From the NCBI GenBank assembly GCA_041862375.1, contig JBGVTE010000058.1:60048-124047 (forward strand): a DNA stretch of 64,000 nt. Reading direction: 5' to 3'. Of the stretch, positions 24,310 through 33,257 are shown piece after piece (position 1 is the stretch's first letter; each line of letters starts with the position of its first letter). Position numbers and translations under genes: made by a program. The stretch comes from WVZL01 sp041862375 (GTDB lineage: Bacteria; Acidobacteriota; Aminicenantia; Aminicenantales; Aminicenantaceae). The notes beneath the pieces were generated by a model that had not been told where the DNA came from, did no database searches, and worked only from the letters and a program-made list of their open reading frames with translations.

Positions 24310-24338
24310 CTTATACCAAAGCAAAAAAGAGATGTCAA
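24310..24338 (-). promoter_or_regulatory. Strong sigma-70 promoter of rpe
   Basis: Minus strand TTGACA (24333-24338), 17 bases, TATAAG (24310-24315, 5 of 6). The predicted start site is near 24303, with a leader of about 78 bases in which I see no clear attenuator or riboswitch. Confidence 0.75.
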
Positions 24339-24512
24339 TCATCCCTCCCTCTTCCGATTTTTATTTCAATTTTTTCGATACTGCGAAACCAGAAATCGAA
24401 TCGTCTCCATGTTTATCTCCATGGAGTATAATTATTAAACTTCGGAGGAATGAGTCGTGTTATGACTTACTTCAAGAGGAAAAAATATCAGAAGCGCTGC
24501 GAGAGAAAATCC

Positions 24513-26342
24513 TTAATCTACATCTGCGTATGCTGCGTCTCCTTCTCTCCCTTTATCATCAACTGCTACTAAAGCATACCGGATATGTTTTTCCTTTTCT
24601 ACATTCCTGAGAAGATAGCTGAATGTGTCGGGGCTTACTTCAGCTATGAGAATCCAGCCTTCTTCTTTTACCTCATAAATTCTGTATTTTTCTACAATCT
24701 CATTCTCAGGATTTGCATCCCAATTGAAAAAAACTCCGTATTCGCGGTGTAAAGAGGCTTTGTTCTCCTCTCTCTCTGCTTTAAAATTTAGGGGAGCATA
24801 CAAAAACGAAAAGTTCACGAGCATCTTCTGCCCAACACTTACATTTTTGATTACTTTTACTTCTCCATTAAAGAAGGTTACTTTTAAATCATACTGATTG
24901 CCAGCAGGAGCTCCAAAATGAACCGTAGGCATATCCTGTCCGAGATATCCATACTCTCCACAGATTTCCCTATGACCTTTCAGATACTGAGGCTCATCGA
25001 CATGCCCAGCTAGGTATAAATCCAATTTCGTTCCGATACTGCCAACTCCTTCAGTGCTATCGCTCACTTCTACCTGTATCCAGTTTGAATCATCACAATC
25101 GTTGCGAAAAAGAAGATTATTCCCGTATTTACTAGTAACATAAATATCTAAATCGCCGTCGTTGTCAAAATCTCCCAAAGCACAACCTCGGGGACTTACA
25201 GTGGAAAGAGAATCTGCAAGACCCGAGCTATCGATGGAGACCTTTGAAAAGTGACCGCTTCCATCATTTTCAAAGACATTATCCCCGGAGATATACATAT
25301 CCAGATCCCCGTCATGATCAAAGTCACCAAAACAGACATGATATCCTTCTGTATAGGACCTATCGATTGTTATATTCTGGTAGGCATCAAAAAAGCCTCC
25401 TTTGTTTTCATAAAGCTTTACCATTCCTCCTCCAGCTACAGCCAAATCCAAGTCACCATCATTATCTACGTCTGCGAAAGTCATTCCGTTATCTCGGACT
25501 CCGGTAGTTAATGGCAATCCCAGACTGCCATGTGTATCACTAAAATTTCCATTTCCATCATTCCTATAAATGGTTGAAGGAGGAGCCCACTTGGCTTCAG
25601 CAATATCAATATCTCCGTCTCCATCGACGTCAATGGCAACTACTCCCTGTACAAAACCATCCCAAGATATCCCTCGATGCTGGGTGGAGAATGTTCCATC
25701 TCCATTATTCAGGTAAAAATTTTTCAAATGTCTTTGAGGTAAAGGTTGGGTACTCTCAAGCTGGGGATTAGGTAAGGCATTGGAAAAATAGAGATCTATG
25801 TCTCCATCACCGTCAAAGTCTGCAGCAGCTACACCTCTAGTTGAAACATCTTCACTCTGTGGAGGAGATATGCCGCTTGATATATCTGTGAAGTAGCCGT
25901 TTCCATCATTCTGGTAAATATGATTACGAGCTGGAGTACTGCTAAAGGTTGTTGTAGAAAAAAGATCAAAATCACTGTCATTGTCTAGATCTGCAAAAAC
26001 TGCGCCGTGTGTTCCCCATCCATACGCATCATCAACTCCCCTCTCTTTTGCTTCATCTACAAAATAATCCCCGTAATTTATGAACAAATGATCAGGAATA
26101 TCATAAACATTACCAGCCACGTTCTTAACGTATAAATCTAATCTCCCGTCACCGTTAACATCTATCCAGCAAGCCCCGTGTCCTCCATCTAACCAGCCAG
26201 CGACTCCGTATTCTTCATTAACGTTTGTAAAATGAATAGAACTGTAGGAAATAAGAGAAAGAAATAAAAGACAGGATCCTAAGAAAAATCTTCTCAGGCA
26301 CTGTTGAAAAATCTTTTTAATCCCTATCCTACTTCTATCCAT
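24513..26342 (-). CDS. Secreted FG-GAP/VCBS repeat protein with ASPIC/UnbV domain
   Basis: 609 residues. An N-terminal hydrophobic signal segment (about 18-35) is followed by at least seven calcium-binding-like DxDxDGxxD repeats: 'DVNGDGRLDLYV', 'DLDNDSDFDLFS', 'DFDGDGDIDLYF', 'DVDGDGDIDIAE', 'DVDNDGDLDLAV', 'DFDHDGDLDMYI' and 'DFDNDGDLDIYV'. These form an integrin-like propeller. An ASPIC/UnbV domain ('GSIGTKLDLYLAG...GYLGQDMPTVHFG', about 430-510) follows, then a fibronectin-III-like tail. Such proteins are exported and often bind surfaces or polysaccharide; the exact role is unknown. It has its own promoter. Confidence 0.85.
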   Translation of the reverse strand: MDRSRIGIKKIFQQCLRRFFLGSCLLFLSLISYSSIHFTNVNEEYGVAGWLDGGHGACWIDVNGDGRLDLYVKNVAGNVYDIPDHLFINYGDYFVDEAKERGVDDAYGWGTHGAVFADLDNDSDFDLFSTTTFSSTPARNHIYQNDGNGYFTDISSGISPPQSEDVSTRGVAAADFDGDGDIDLYFSNALPNPQLESTQPLPQRHLKNFYLNNGDGTFSTQHRGISWDGFVQGVVAIDVDGDGDIDIAEAKWAPPSTIYRNDGNGNFSDTHGSLGLPLTTGVRDNGMTFADVDNDGDLDLAVAGGGMVKLYENKGGFFDAYQNITIDRSYTEGYHVCFGDFDHDGDLDMYISGDNVFENDGSGHFSKVSIDSSGLADSLSTVSPRGCALGDFDNDGDLDIYVTSKYGNNLLFRNDCDDSNWIQVEVSDSTEGVGSIGTKLDLYLAGHVDEPQYLKGHREICGEYGYLGQDMPTVHFGAPAGNQYDLKVTFFNGEVKVIKNVSVGQKMLVNFSFLYAPLNFKAEREENKASLHREYGVFFNWDANPENEIVEKYRIYEVKEEGWILIAEVSPDTFSYLLRNVEKEKHIRYALVAVDDKGREGDAAYADVD

Positions 26343-26476
26343 GGAGGTAAACCATAAAAATTTATTTCGACTGCTTGTAATCGTGGATGAATCATAGATT
26401 TTGAATAGAAATATAACCTGTTGATGTGTTAAGTTCCTCGATCCTCTATCGCTTTAACCTGATTCCTTGCACACGA

Positions 26477-26505
26477 CTTATAACACAAAAAAATTATTCT
26501 GTCAA
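26477..26505 (-). promoter_or_regulatory. Strong sigma-70 promoter of the FG-GAP protein gene
   Basis: Minus strand TTGACA (26500-26505), 17 bases, TATAAG (26477-26482). The predicted leader to ATG 26342 is about 128 bases. Confidence 0.7.
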
Positions 26506-26564
26506 AATTACGAACCAGGCTCTCATCACGGAAAAAATATGCTTACAATTCGGAACTTTTCACA

Positions 26565-28364
26565 TTACTTCTCTGGAATAATCTCCAGTTCAAAAAAGAC
26601 GCCGAGGAATCTCCTCTCTTCACTCTCTTCAATCTCAAAGAATGGAATAGAACCTTTTGAGGCTTTAATTGTAATCCTATGAAGGTACACAGATTGCATC
26701 TGGAATCCCTTTCCGGGAGAAAAGGACAGAGTTCCTCGCTGATTCCTGTTGAGCACGATTTTTTTCTTGCTTCCTCCAACCTTTACTGTAACCTCGTTCC
26801 TCATCCGGGGATTATTCAAGAGATGGAAATTAAGTTCTTTTACAGGATAATAGGTTTTAAGAATCATTTCAGCAGAATGATGACCTTTAGTCCAGAAGCC
26901 CCTCGGTTCTGCTCTAGGATTAAAATTGTCATCTAAAAAATGAAGCCACCCGTGATTGGGGGGATTTCCTACCTCCTGTCTGAAGGCATGAGCATCGGTG
27001 TTGGTGGGAATATTATTGATCAGGGTTAACTCCACTGGAAGTATTTTAAAGGGAAATTTCTTTGCATGGATGGCAGGAAAACGGGAACTAAGATAAGGAT
27101 TAATAAGAATCTGTGATATAAAAAGGGAAGCCACGATCCAGCTTAGGGCAATCTCATTAAAGCCCTTTTTCAGGCTTGGAAGGAAGAAAAAGAGAGGGTA
27201 GATATTTAAGAAGTACCTGTTAACCAAGGCTCCGCCGCCGCCGTTATAATTGTCTGGCATGAGAGTGATGTAGATGAGAATTTCCAAAGCCAGTGCACCC
27301 AAGATAAACCATTGGTAGACTTTTCTTCTTCTAAAAAAGAAAAGAATCAAAGAGAGAAAAGCCGGAAAAAAGTACCAGGTGATACCTGTGAACCTGCCCC
27401 AAAAATAATAGAAAAGATTATAGAAAATAAATTTAGGTGGCAGTATGTGTTCGCCGAAGTATTTATCAGAGGACATCTTCCATCCAGTGGAATCGAAAGT
27501 CATAGATTCTTTTTCAAAGGGATAATTCTCATAGAAAGTTTTACGTTCTCCTCCCTGGTAATTCCAGTCACCGGTAGCCACAAGATTAGTTCCCCAGAAT
27601 ATAGCTGAGGCGATAAGAATAACAAGAATCATAAGAAGAGATTTAAGGTATTTTTTCTTGACTAAAGTATGTAAAACTAATGGACCTGCGAGAATAATAT
27701 TGGGAGGCTTAGAGAAGACAGCCACTCCGATTAAAAAGCAGGCGCAGTAATCTGACCAATCGGATTGAAGAAAGGCTTGTAAGGTATTTCTACTCTCTTC
27801 CCGGCCATATTTTTCGTGCTGTTTATGCTTGTAAAGCCAGAGGAAGAGAACCGTAAAAACAAGGAACATGTTAAAAAAATCTGGACCAATCCATATAAAA
27901 TAGACAATAGCTACAGAAGCAAAGAGAAAGGTCAGAATAGAAAAGAGGGAGAGAATGGGTTTGTTGAAAAGGGAAAAATAGGCATACCCCATGAGAAGCA
28001 TGAGGAGGAGAAGAAGAGAGTGAAAAATAAAAAATCCGTTGTAATCGAAGATTCTAACAAAGGGAGCGGCAAATAGAGAATAGGCAAAAGATTTGGCAAA
28101 GAAAATTTTATTTTCTTTGCCTTTTTTCAAAAAAATCCCGGCAGGGCCTGTCGGAAATACCCGGTAATAACGGATTAAATCCTTTTTAGTATAGATTAAG
28201 TCCCCGTCATGAGCCAGACTCTTGCTCATAGTATAATAAATCGCTTCATCAGCAAAAATAGGATGCTCCTGGAGAGCTGGATAGTTGATAAAAAGAGAAA
28301 AACCTAGAAAAAAAAGAAAAATCAAAATAATGGCAGAGAATACTATTCTTTTTTCAGAAAGCAT
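26565..28364 (-). CDS. GT39/ArnT-like polytopic glycosyltransferase
   Basis: 599 residues with about ten or more hydrophobic helices between residues 7 and 430 and a soluble C-terminal region of about 150 residues. The first outer loop carries the acidic motif 'HPIFADEAIYY' (about 36-46), placed like the catalytic Asp/Glu of PMT/ArnT-family (GT-C) enzymes. These transfer sugars from polyprenyl-phosphate donors outside the inner membrane to lipid or protein. The substrate here is unknown. Lies downstream of the PD40 lipoprotein gene on the same strand after a 118-base gap. Confidence 0.7.
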   Translation of the reverse strand: MLSEKRIVFSAIILIFLFFLGFSLFINYPALQEHPIFADEAIYYTMSKSLAHDGDLIYTKKDLIRYYRVFPTGPAGIFLKKGKENKIFFAKSFAYSLFAAPFVRIFDYNGFFIFHSLLLLLMLLMGYAYFSLFNKPILSLFSILTFLFASVAIVYFIWIGPDFFNMFLVFTVLFLWLYKHKQHEKYGREESRNTLQAFLQSDWSDYCACFLIGVAVFSKPPNIILAGPLVLHTLVKKKYLKSLLMILVILIASAIFWGTNLVATGDWNYQGGERKTFYENYPFEKESMTFDSTGWKMSSDKYFGEHILPPKFIFYNLFYYFWGRFTGITWYFFPAFLSLILFFFRRRKVYQWFILGALALEILIYITLMPDNYNGGGGALVNRYFLNIYPLFFFLPSLKKGFNEIALSWIVASLFISQILINPYLSSRFPAIHAKKFPFKILPVELTLINNIPTNTDAHAFRQEVGNPPNHGWLHFLDDNFNPRAEPRGFWTKGHHSAEMILKTYYPVKELNFHLLNNPRMRNEVTVKVGGSKKKIVLNRNQRGTLSFSPGKGFQMQSVYLHRITIKASKGSIPFFEIEESEERRFLGVFFELEIIPEK

Positions 28365-28482
28365 TTGCTAATCCAATACCACAGTCAAAAACAAAATTCA
28401 ATAAAGCTGAAGGATTTGGGATAACCTCAATTCTTGAAGAATCAAAGTCGCGAGGTCGATGGATTAGCTCTGATTCTTTTGA

Positions 28483-29418
28483 TTAATACCAGTCAGGAAA
28501 AATATCATTTCCTGGACTGTCAAAAAGATAAAATACCTCCTGCGTTTTAAGCTTTAATATATACAGCTTCCAGTCAGAATCGTGTTCAACATGTTGAGAG
28601 GAGTTAAAGACAATATACTTTCCATCAGGAGACCATGAGGGAAAATATTCGTAGGTGTCATCCATCTTCGTTAATCTTGTTTTTCCGCTTCCATCAGGCC
28701 TCATCAGCCATATATCACCTTTTCCATCTGCTTTTGATGAAACATAGACCAGTCTTTGGCCATTCTTCGAGAATCGAGCTCGGCAGCTTTTTCCGCCCTC
28801 GTCCAAGAATTTCACATCTGTCGTTTCCATGTTACAAACCGCAACATCCCACCCCATCGTTCTTTTTCCTGTAAAAGTCATAAGAGAAGCAACGGGCGAG
28901 ATGTGAGGAACGACATTGGCTCTTGAGAACTGAGGCAGAATTTTTTCTGTTTTCTCTGTCTCCAGATTAACTCTGTAAAGAACTCTTGCCTTCCTGAGAA
29001 GTCCTTTTTTTCCTCTCGTATAGGCAATGCTCTTTCCATCAGGAAACCAAGCAGGATTCTTTTCATCTGTAGGAGAAGTAACTACAGGAGTGATTCCTGT
29101 ACCGTCAGCGTTCATGATGAAAATATCATAATTCCCATCAGGGTTAGCAGAAAAAGCTATCTTCTTCCCGTCCGGAGACCAAACTGGATATTCATCATTC
29201 CAGGTATTATCGGTCAACTTCTTTATCCCTCTCTTTGTCATCAGGTATATCTCGCTGTCTCCGTCAAAATTAGATTGAAAAACGATTCTCCCCTTAAAAG
29301 GAAATTGAGGCTTGAGGCGCTCTTCTCCTATATTCTCTACTTTTGCTTCCTCATTCTGAGTGCACGTAGCAAAAAAAATGAGAGAGAAGAAAAAAATGAA
29401 AACTTTTTTTATCTCCAT
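28483..29418 (-). CDS. PD40/TolB-like beta-propeller lipoprotein
   Basis: 311 residues. The N-terminus 'MEIKKVFIFFFSLIFFATC' looks like a lipoprotein signal with Cys19 as acylation site, though Thr at -1 is unusual. The rest is WD40-like PD40 repeats: 'QSNFDGDSEIY', 'VWSPDGKKIAFSANPDGNYDIFIMNADGTG', 'AWFPDGKSIAY', 'SWSPDGKYIVF'. It resembles the propeller of TolB without TolB's amino-terminal domain and lies outside the tol operon. Likely anchored to a membrane in the envelope; the function is unknown. Confidence 0.82.
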   Translation of the reverse strand: MEIKKVFIFFFSLIFFATCTQNEEAKVENIGEERLKPQFPFKGRIVFQSNFDGDSEIYLMTKRGIKKLTDNTWNDEYPVWSPDGKKIAFSANPDGNYDIFIMNADGTGITPVVTSPTDEKNPAWFPDGKSIAYTRGKKGLLRKARVLYRVNLETEKTEKILPQFSRANVVPHISPVASLMTFTGKRTMGWDVAVCNMETTDVKFLDEGGKSCRARFSKNGQRLVYVSSKADGKGDIWLMRPDGSGKTRLTKMDDTYEYFPSWSPDGKYIVFNSSQHVEHDSDWKLYILKLKTQEVFYLFDSPGNDIFPDWY

Positions 29419-29463
29419 TCTGACATAAACTCACTTTAGTCTTTTTTAGACATATCTCCAGGA

Positions 29464-29492
29464 AGTATAGCCTATATTATTTCCCTAAGCAA
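29464..29492 (-). promoter_or_regulatory. Possible promoter of the PD40 lipoprotein gene
   Basis: Minus strand TTGCTT (29487-29492, 3 of 6), 17 bases, TATACT (29464-29469, 5 of 6), about 46 bases before ATG 29418. Confidence 0.4.
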
Positions 29493-29684
29493 TAATTCCT
29501 GTATTTATTAAAAAATTCAGCTTCAGCATTTGAAGAAAGCACGAAAATCACAACAAAGACTCAAAAATTTTTTCATTTTCATTTAAAAATGAAAAGGTGA
29601 TTTCAGTGGGAAAGAGTAAAAAAGTCTATTTCAATATGAAGTTAATTAACAATAAGCTTAATTAAAAAACAAAAAAGTATTTAG

Positions 29685-29840
29685 ATGAAAACACAATGCA
29701 GCATTTCAGCCTTTTTTCCGTGTTACAATGATGCAGGTACAATCGCCAGCATGGTTGCTCTTGCAGATGTGACATTAAGGAAAACCACGAGTGATTATGA
29801 AATAATAGTAATCGATGATGGAAGTTCTGATTCGAGCAAT
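29685..29840 (+). pseudogene. Remnant of a GT2 glycosyltransferase: first ~51 residues
   Basis: The first 51 codons read as the start of a GT-A family 2 glycosyltransferase: 'MKTQCSISAFFPCYNDAGTI' with the DDGSS donor-binding motif ('EIIVIDDGSSDS'). The frame then continues without a stop into a different protein, the C-terminal part of a sugar epimerase. The rest of the glycosyltransferase (usually 200 or more residues) is missing. No clear ribosome site precedes the ATG, and the flanking DNA is very AT-rich. Confidence 0.75.
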
Positions 29841-30394
29841 GCACCAATAAACCCAAGAGGCATCTACGAACTTTCAAACCTAACAGCTCAAAAATTATTT
29901 AAAATTTATAATGATAATTACGGTATTCGTTCGATAACTCTCAGATTGACTAATATATACGGGGAAAGAGCTCAGATGAAACACAACCGCTTCAGAGTAG
30001 CAAACTGGTTCATACGTCTAGCTATTGATAATGAAACAATCAAAGTCTTTGGAGATGGATCGATTTTGAGAGATTTTCTCCACATCGATGACACTGCAGA
30101 TGCAATATTGATGTGCGCCCTGAGTGAAGAGGCTATGGGGAAATTTTTAACGTAGTACATGATAAGCCTTCCAGTTTTCTTGAGTTGGCGAAAACGATTA
30201 TTAAGGTAGCACAGAGAGGTCAGTGGGAATATTCACCCTTTTCGCCAGAACGTGCCGCCCAAGAACCAGGTGATTTCTATTCAGATATCAGCAAAATAAG
30301 AAAATTTGTGGGTTGGGAGCCTAAAACAAGCTTGGAAAATGGAATAAAAAAGACAATTCAATACTACAGACAACACAAGCAGTTCTATTGGTAA
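29841..30394 (+). pseudogene. Remnant of an NAD-dependent sugar epimerase/dehydratase: C-terminal part, frameshifted
   Basis: From about residue 54 of the chimeric frame the sequence is an extended SDR epimerase from the Tyr-loop onward: 'PRGIYELSNLTAQKL', 'LRLTNIYGERAQMKH', 'VFGDGSILRDFLHIDDTADAI'. It breaks at a TAG (30153-30155) after 'GKFLT'. One extra base in the A/T run at about 30141-30148 restores 'GKIFNVVHDKPSSFLELAKT', which continues to 30394 ('EPGDFYSDISKIRKFVGWEPKTSLENG'). The Rossmann N-terminus with its GxxGxxG motif is absent, so the gene is dead regardless of the frameshift. Confidence 0.78.
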
Positions 30395-30402
30395 GAATTA
30401 AG

Positions 30403-30511
30403 ATGATTCCGTTTGTAAATTTATCCAAGCAATATCTTGCTATCAAGGAAGATATTGACAGAAGAGCAGATCGAATATGTCTGCCAAGCCGTAAAAGGAT
30501 TTAAATATTAA
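30403..30511 (+). pseudogene. Remnant of a DegT/DnrJ/EryC1 aminotransferase: two ends, interior deleted
   Basis: ATG 30403 starts 'MIPFVNLSKQYLAIKEDID', the standard opening of DegT-family sugar aminotransferases. Within a few bases, in another frame, it reads 'LTEEQIEYVCQAVKGFKY' and stops at 30509-30511, the standard ending of the same family. About 300 internal residues, including the PLP-lysine, are absent. The join lies within GATATTGACAGAAGAGCAG, where TTGACAGA could belong to either side, consistent with deletion at a short repeat. It overlaps the end of the convergent gene at 30501. Confidence 0.78.
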
Positions 30512-31202
30512 AACCGAAAGCCAATCCTATTCCGTATTCAAATCCGCCCAGTTCAGCCTTCAGCTCATTTTTAGTCGTTTCTGCTCTGGAGTATCTCATA
30601 TATAATTTTAATTGTAATGACTCTATTCCAGGTAGAGGAATAAACATCCCGCATTGTCCGTGAAATCCCAACGCAGAACCGGATGTGGTATGGAGAGTAC
30701 TCTCTTCCCTGTAAAAGTGATAATCAACTCCTAACTCTGCGAAGGGAATTATTATCTCAGTAACAAAGAGATATGCTCCTCCCAATGAGATTGGCCTGTG
30801 TAAGAATTTTGTATCTTCCTTAAAAAAGGTTGATTTCCCCTTCTTGGAAAAAAACCTAAAATCCAAGAATATGAAAATCTGATGCTGGCTCAGAGTGAAC
30901 ACTCTTCGAGAAACCCCAAGACTCCATACATGCCCCCGTCCGGTATAAATACTTTTAAACCTATCATCTCTAATGTCGTAATACCCTGTGTATATACAAA
31001 TGATTGTATTCTTCATTAATTCACTTTCTTTCTTTACGTATAAAGCATCTTCCTGCGTTTCGCTCTGTTCCTTTTGACACCACTCTTCTTTGAACATCAC
31101 AGAAGAAGATTCTAGATTGGAATGTGCAATCAATCCATTTGAAATGAATATTAAAATGACAGCCAAGAATAAAGGTTTATCGAGATTCCTTAACATGGAC
31201 AT
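30501..31202 (-). CDS. Hypothetical envelope protein, probable beta-barrel
   Basis: 233 residues, no family recognised. A signal-peptide-like segment (about 8-27, 'PLFLAVILIFISNGLIAHS') is followed from about residue 65 by alternating hydrophobic/polar strands rich in Tyr, Phe and Gly ('TGYYDIRDDRFKSIYTGRGHVWSLGVSRRVF', 'QLKLYMRYSRAE'). It ends 'GFEYGIGLAFGFNI', as small outer-membrane beta-barrels do. Its start lies 3 bases after the stop of the upstream propeller/SGNH gene, so the two are co-transcribed. Confidence 0.6.
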   Translation of the reverse strand: MSMLRNLDKPLFLAVILIFISNGLIAHSNLESSSVMFKEEWCQKEQSETQEDALYVKKESELMKNTIICIYTGYYDIRDDRFKSIYTGRGHVWSLGVSRRVFTLSQHQIFIFLDFRFFSKKGKSTFFKEDTKFLHRPISLGGAYLFVTEIIIPFAELGVDYHFYREESTLHTTSGSALGFHGQCGMFIPLPGIESLQLKLYMRYSRAETTKNELKAELGGFEYGIGLAFGFNI

Positions 31203-31205
31203 ACC

Positions 31206-33248
31206 TTAATGGTCTTTTCTCTCCCCAGAACATGGTCCTTCTACATTATCTTTTCTAAGAGTGGAGATAACATAAACATACTTTTCTGACGGAACTATAT
31301 TCTTGTCAAAAAAGCTAAGGTCGTTATATACAGTCGTAATAAGCTCGAATTGACTATTTTCTAGAGAAACTTTTTTCCTGTAAATTTTATAACCATAAAC
31401 TGTGCTCTTATCCTGGATCTTAGGATTATCTTGCCATGTAATGTGATTAAACACTTCTCGATAAAAAAGGATTTCATTGCTTATTCTCTTTACCTGGAAA
31501 ATAGTTGGAGGAAAGGGAAAGTTTTGTATTACATCAAACCACTCTTCTGCCATCAGTTGGTATCCTTTTTCATCAGGATGAACATTATCAGAAAAAAGGG
31601 ACCGCCACCCGCCTTTATCCTCCGGATAAAAGTAAAAAGCATCAAACATATTTACTAAAGGAATAAGATAATCCTGAGCCAGCTCCTGTATTTTGTTGTT
31701 TAGATAGAATATTCTGTACCTGTAAAACTCACGATCCCACATCCAATCTGGCCGTGGAGGAATTGTAGATATGGCAGGAAAGACACCAAACTCCATACAC
31801 TTTTTTACCATTTCTTTCAGGTTAAAAGCAGCTGTATCCATTGAGATTTCCATAAAAAATACGTCATTTGTTCCTTCCATTAACAAAAGATAACGGGAAT
31901 TAAGATTTTGAATCAGGCTCTCAATTCTGCCTAATCCACCTTGAGTTATTTCCCCTGGATTTCCCTCATTTACTACTTCCGCCTCTCCAAACATCTTTAT
32001 CAAAATAGCTTTCAAGCGAGGTACATAACCTTTCTCAGGTGTGGGATTCTTGTTAATATAGCCGTATGTAATACTATCTCCGTAACCAATATATCTTGAT
32101 TCATCCAAGTCAGGATTAATGATGATCTGAGTATCAGCAGTAACAAAACCAAAGGACTCTTTCTCTCGTAGTTGATTGAAATAGAATACCTCAGATTTTA
32201 CTTCATACTCAGATTGCCAGATTATGCCGATTTTTTCTCCTTCAACAATCATTATCGGGAAGTTGATGTGCGCTTCACCGGGAAAAACATCTATCTCTTT
32301 ACTCCAGGTATTATTCTCCAAAAACTTAATTTTAATATGACATTGGCCACCAAAGGACTGAGCCCATGATACAATCGGTATGCTATTTGAGATAACAGAT
32401 ACAGAAGGAAATACATCATTTTTTTGACTGTTATCAGTAATCTTTATTTCTTCAGACCATTTCTCTTGATTCCAATATGAAAAGTATATTTCATAATCCT
32501 GACCATCATATCCAGACCAAACAAGCCAGATAAATCCCTTCTGGTCAACGGCTACAGAGGGATTCACATGAGGATATTTATTGCTTTGATTAATCTTGTA
32601 CAGTGGAGACCAACTGAAGTAATCAAAGGCTCTGCAGAATATTTCTTCTTCGCCTCCGCCTTTTCCACTCCAGAAAATCCAGACATTATTGTTGAGATCA
32701 ACAATGACTCTGGGAGAACAAGCAGATGAAAATATTTCAGTATCCATTACCCAGGTCTTTTCCGAAATAACTTCATGAACAAAAATTCTGTATTGAGCAG
32801 CTTTATAATTAATCCAGACTATCCAAGGGTTGTCGTTTACATCAAAGCTTAAATCAGGAGAAAAATTGAATCCTTCCTCTTCAGTAATTTTTCTTGAAGA
32901 AATTACTACATCTTCTTTAAGCTGACCTAATAAAAGTATACTTTGATTATATTCCCACTCTTCCCAGACTATCCACAACTTCCCACTCCTGTCTCGCTTA
33001 ATCACTGGAGAAAAGGCGCTCTCTTCCAAAAAAACAGTCTTTTCAGAGGGCTCTTCTGTCTGAGGCTTTAAAGTCTCTAAACTAATTTTTTTCTCAGCAT
33101 TTTTATAAACATAAACAAGATCCCCAAGATGGTTAAATGCTGGTTTTGCAGTTTGCCCCTCAAGTATTCGGTTTGTTCCAGTAGCCCCGAGATTAAGGAA
33201 CAACAATAACAGGAAGAAAATAGAACCTCTTTTTTTAAAGATATCCAT
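31206..33248 (-). CDS. Secreted sialidase-like propeller plus SGNH/GDSL hydrolase
   Basis: 680 residues. A signal segment (about 9-24) is followed by a BNR/propeller-like region of roughly 350 residues with recurring 'IWIVWEEW', 'PWIVWINY', 'VWIFWSGKGGG' and 'IWLVWSGYDG' units. An SGNH-family esterase domain occupies about 380-590: block I 'YIGYGDSITYG' (nucleophile Ser), 'EGNPGEITQGG', 'LLLMEGTNDV' (block III) and the catalytic 'DNVHPDEKGY' (block V). A fibronectin-III-like C-terminus follows. It may de-acylate a surface polysaccharide (inference). The promoter at 33258-33286 would give an almost leaderless transcript. Confidence 0.83.
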   Translation of the reverse strand: MDIFKKRGSIFFLLLLFLNLGATGTNRILEGQTAKPAFNHLGDLVYVYKNAEKKISLETLKPQTEEPSEKTVFLEESAFSPVIKRDRSGKLWIVWEEWEYNQSILLLGQLKEDVVISSRKITEEEGFNFSPDLSFDVNDNPWIVWINYKAAQYRIFVHEVISEKTWVMDTEIFSSACSPRVIVDLNNNVWIFWSGKGGGEEEIFCRAFDYFSWSPLYKINQSNKYPHVNPSVAVDQKGFIWLVWSGYDGQDYEIYFSYWNQEKWSEEIKITDNSQKNDVFPSVSVISNSIPIVSWAQSFGGQCHIKIKFLENNTWSKEIDVFPGEAHINFPIMIVEGEKIGIIWQSEYEVKSEVFYFNQLREKESFGFVTADTQIIINPDLDESRYIGYGDSITYGYINKNPTPEKGYVPRLKAILIKMFGEAEVVNEGNPGEITQGGLGRIESLIQNLNSRYLLLMEGTNDVFFMEISMDTAAFNLKEMVKKCMEFGVFPAISTIPPRPDWMWDREFYRYRIFYLNNKIQELAQDYLIPLVNMFDAFYFYPEDKGGWRSLFSDNVHPDEKGYQLMAEEWFDVIQNFPFPPTIFQVKRISNEILFYREVFNHITWQDNPKIQDKSTVYGYKIYRKKVSLENSQFELITTVYNDLSFFDKNIVPSEKYVYVISTLRKDNVEGPCSGERKDH

Positions 33249-33257
33249 TGTTTAATT

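Noticed and set aside
24332..24610. 92-codon right-reading frame upstream of rpe
   Set aside because: Overlaps the rpe promoter and the end of the FG-GAP gene; short helical-looking stretch is not enough.
25244..25511. Frames opposite the FG-GAP gene
   Set aside because: They reflect the repeated Asp-rich codons of the real gene read backwards.
29570..29600. TTTTCATTT/AAATGAAAA inverted repeat
   Set aside because: A/T-only, in very AT-rich DNA; likely by chance.
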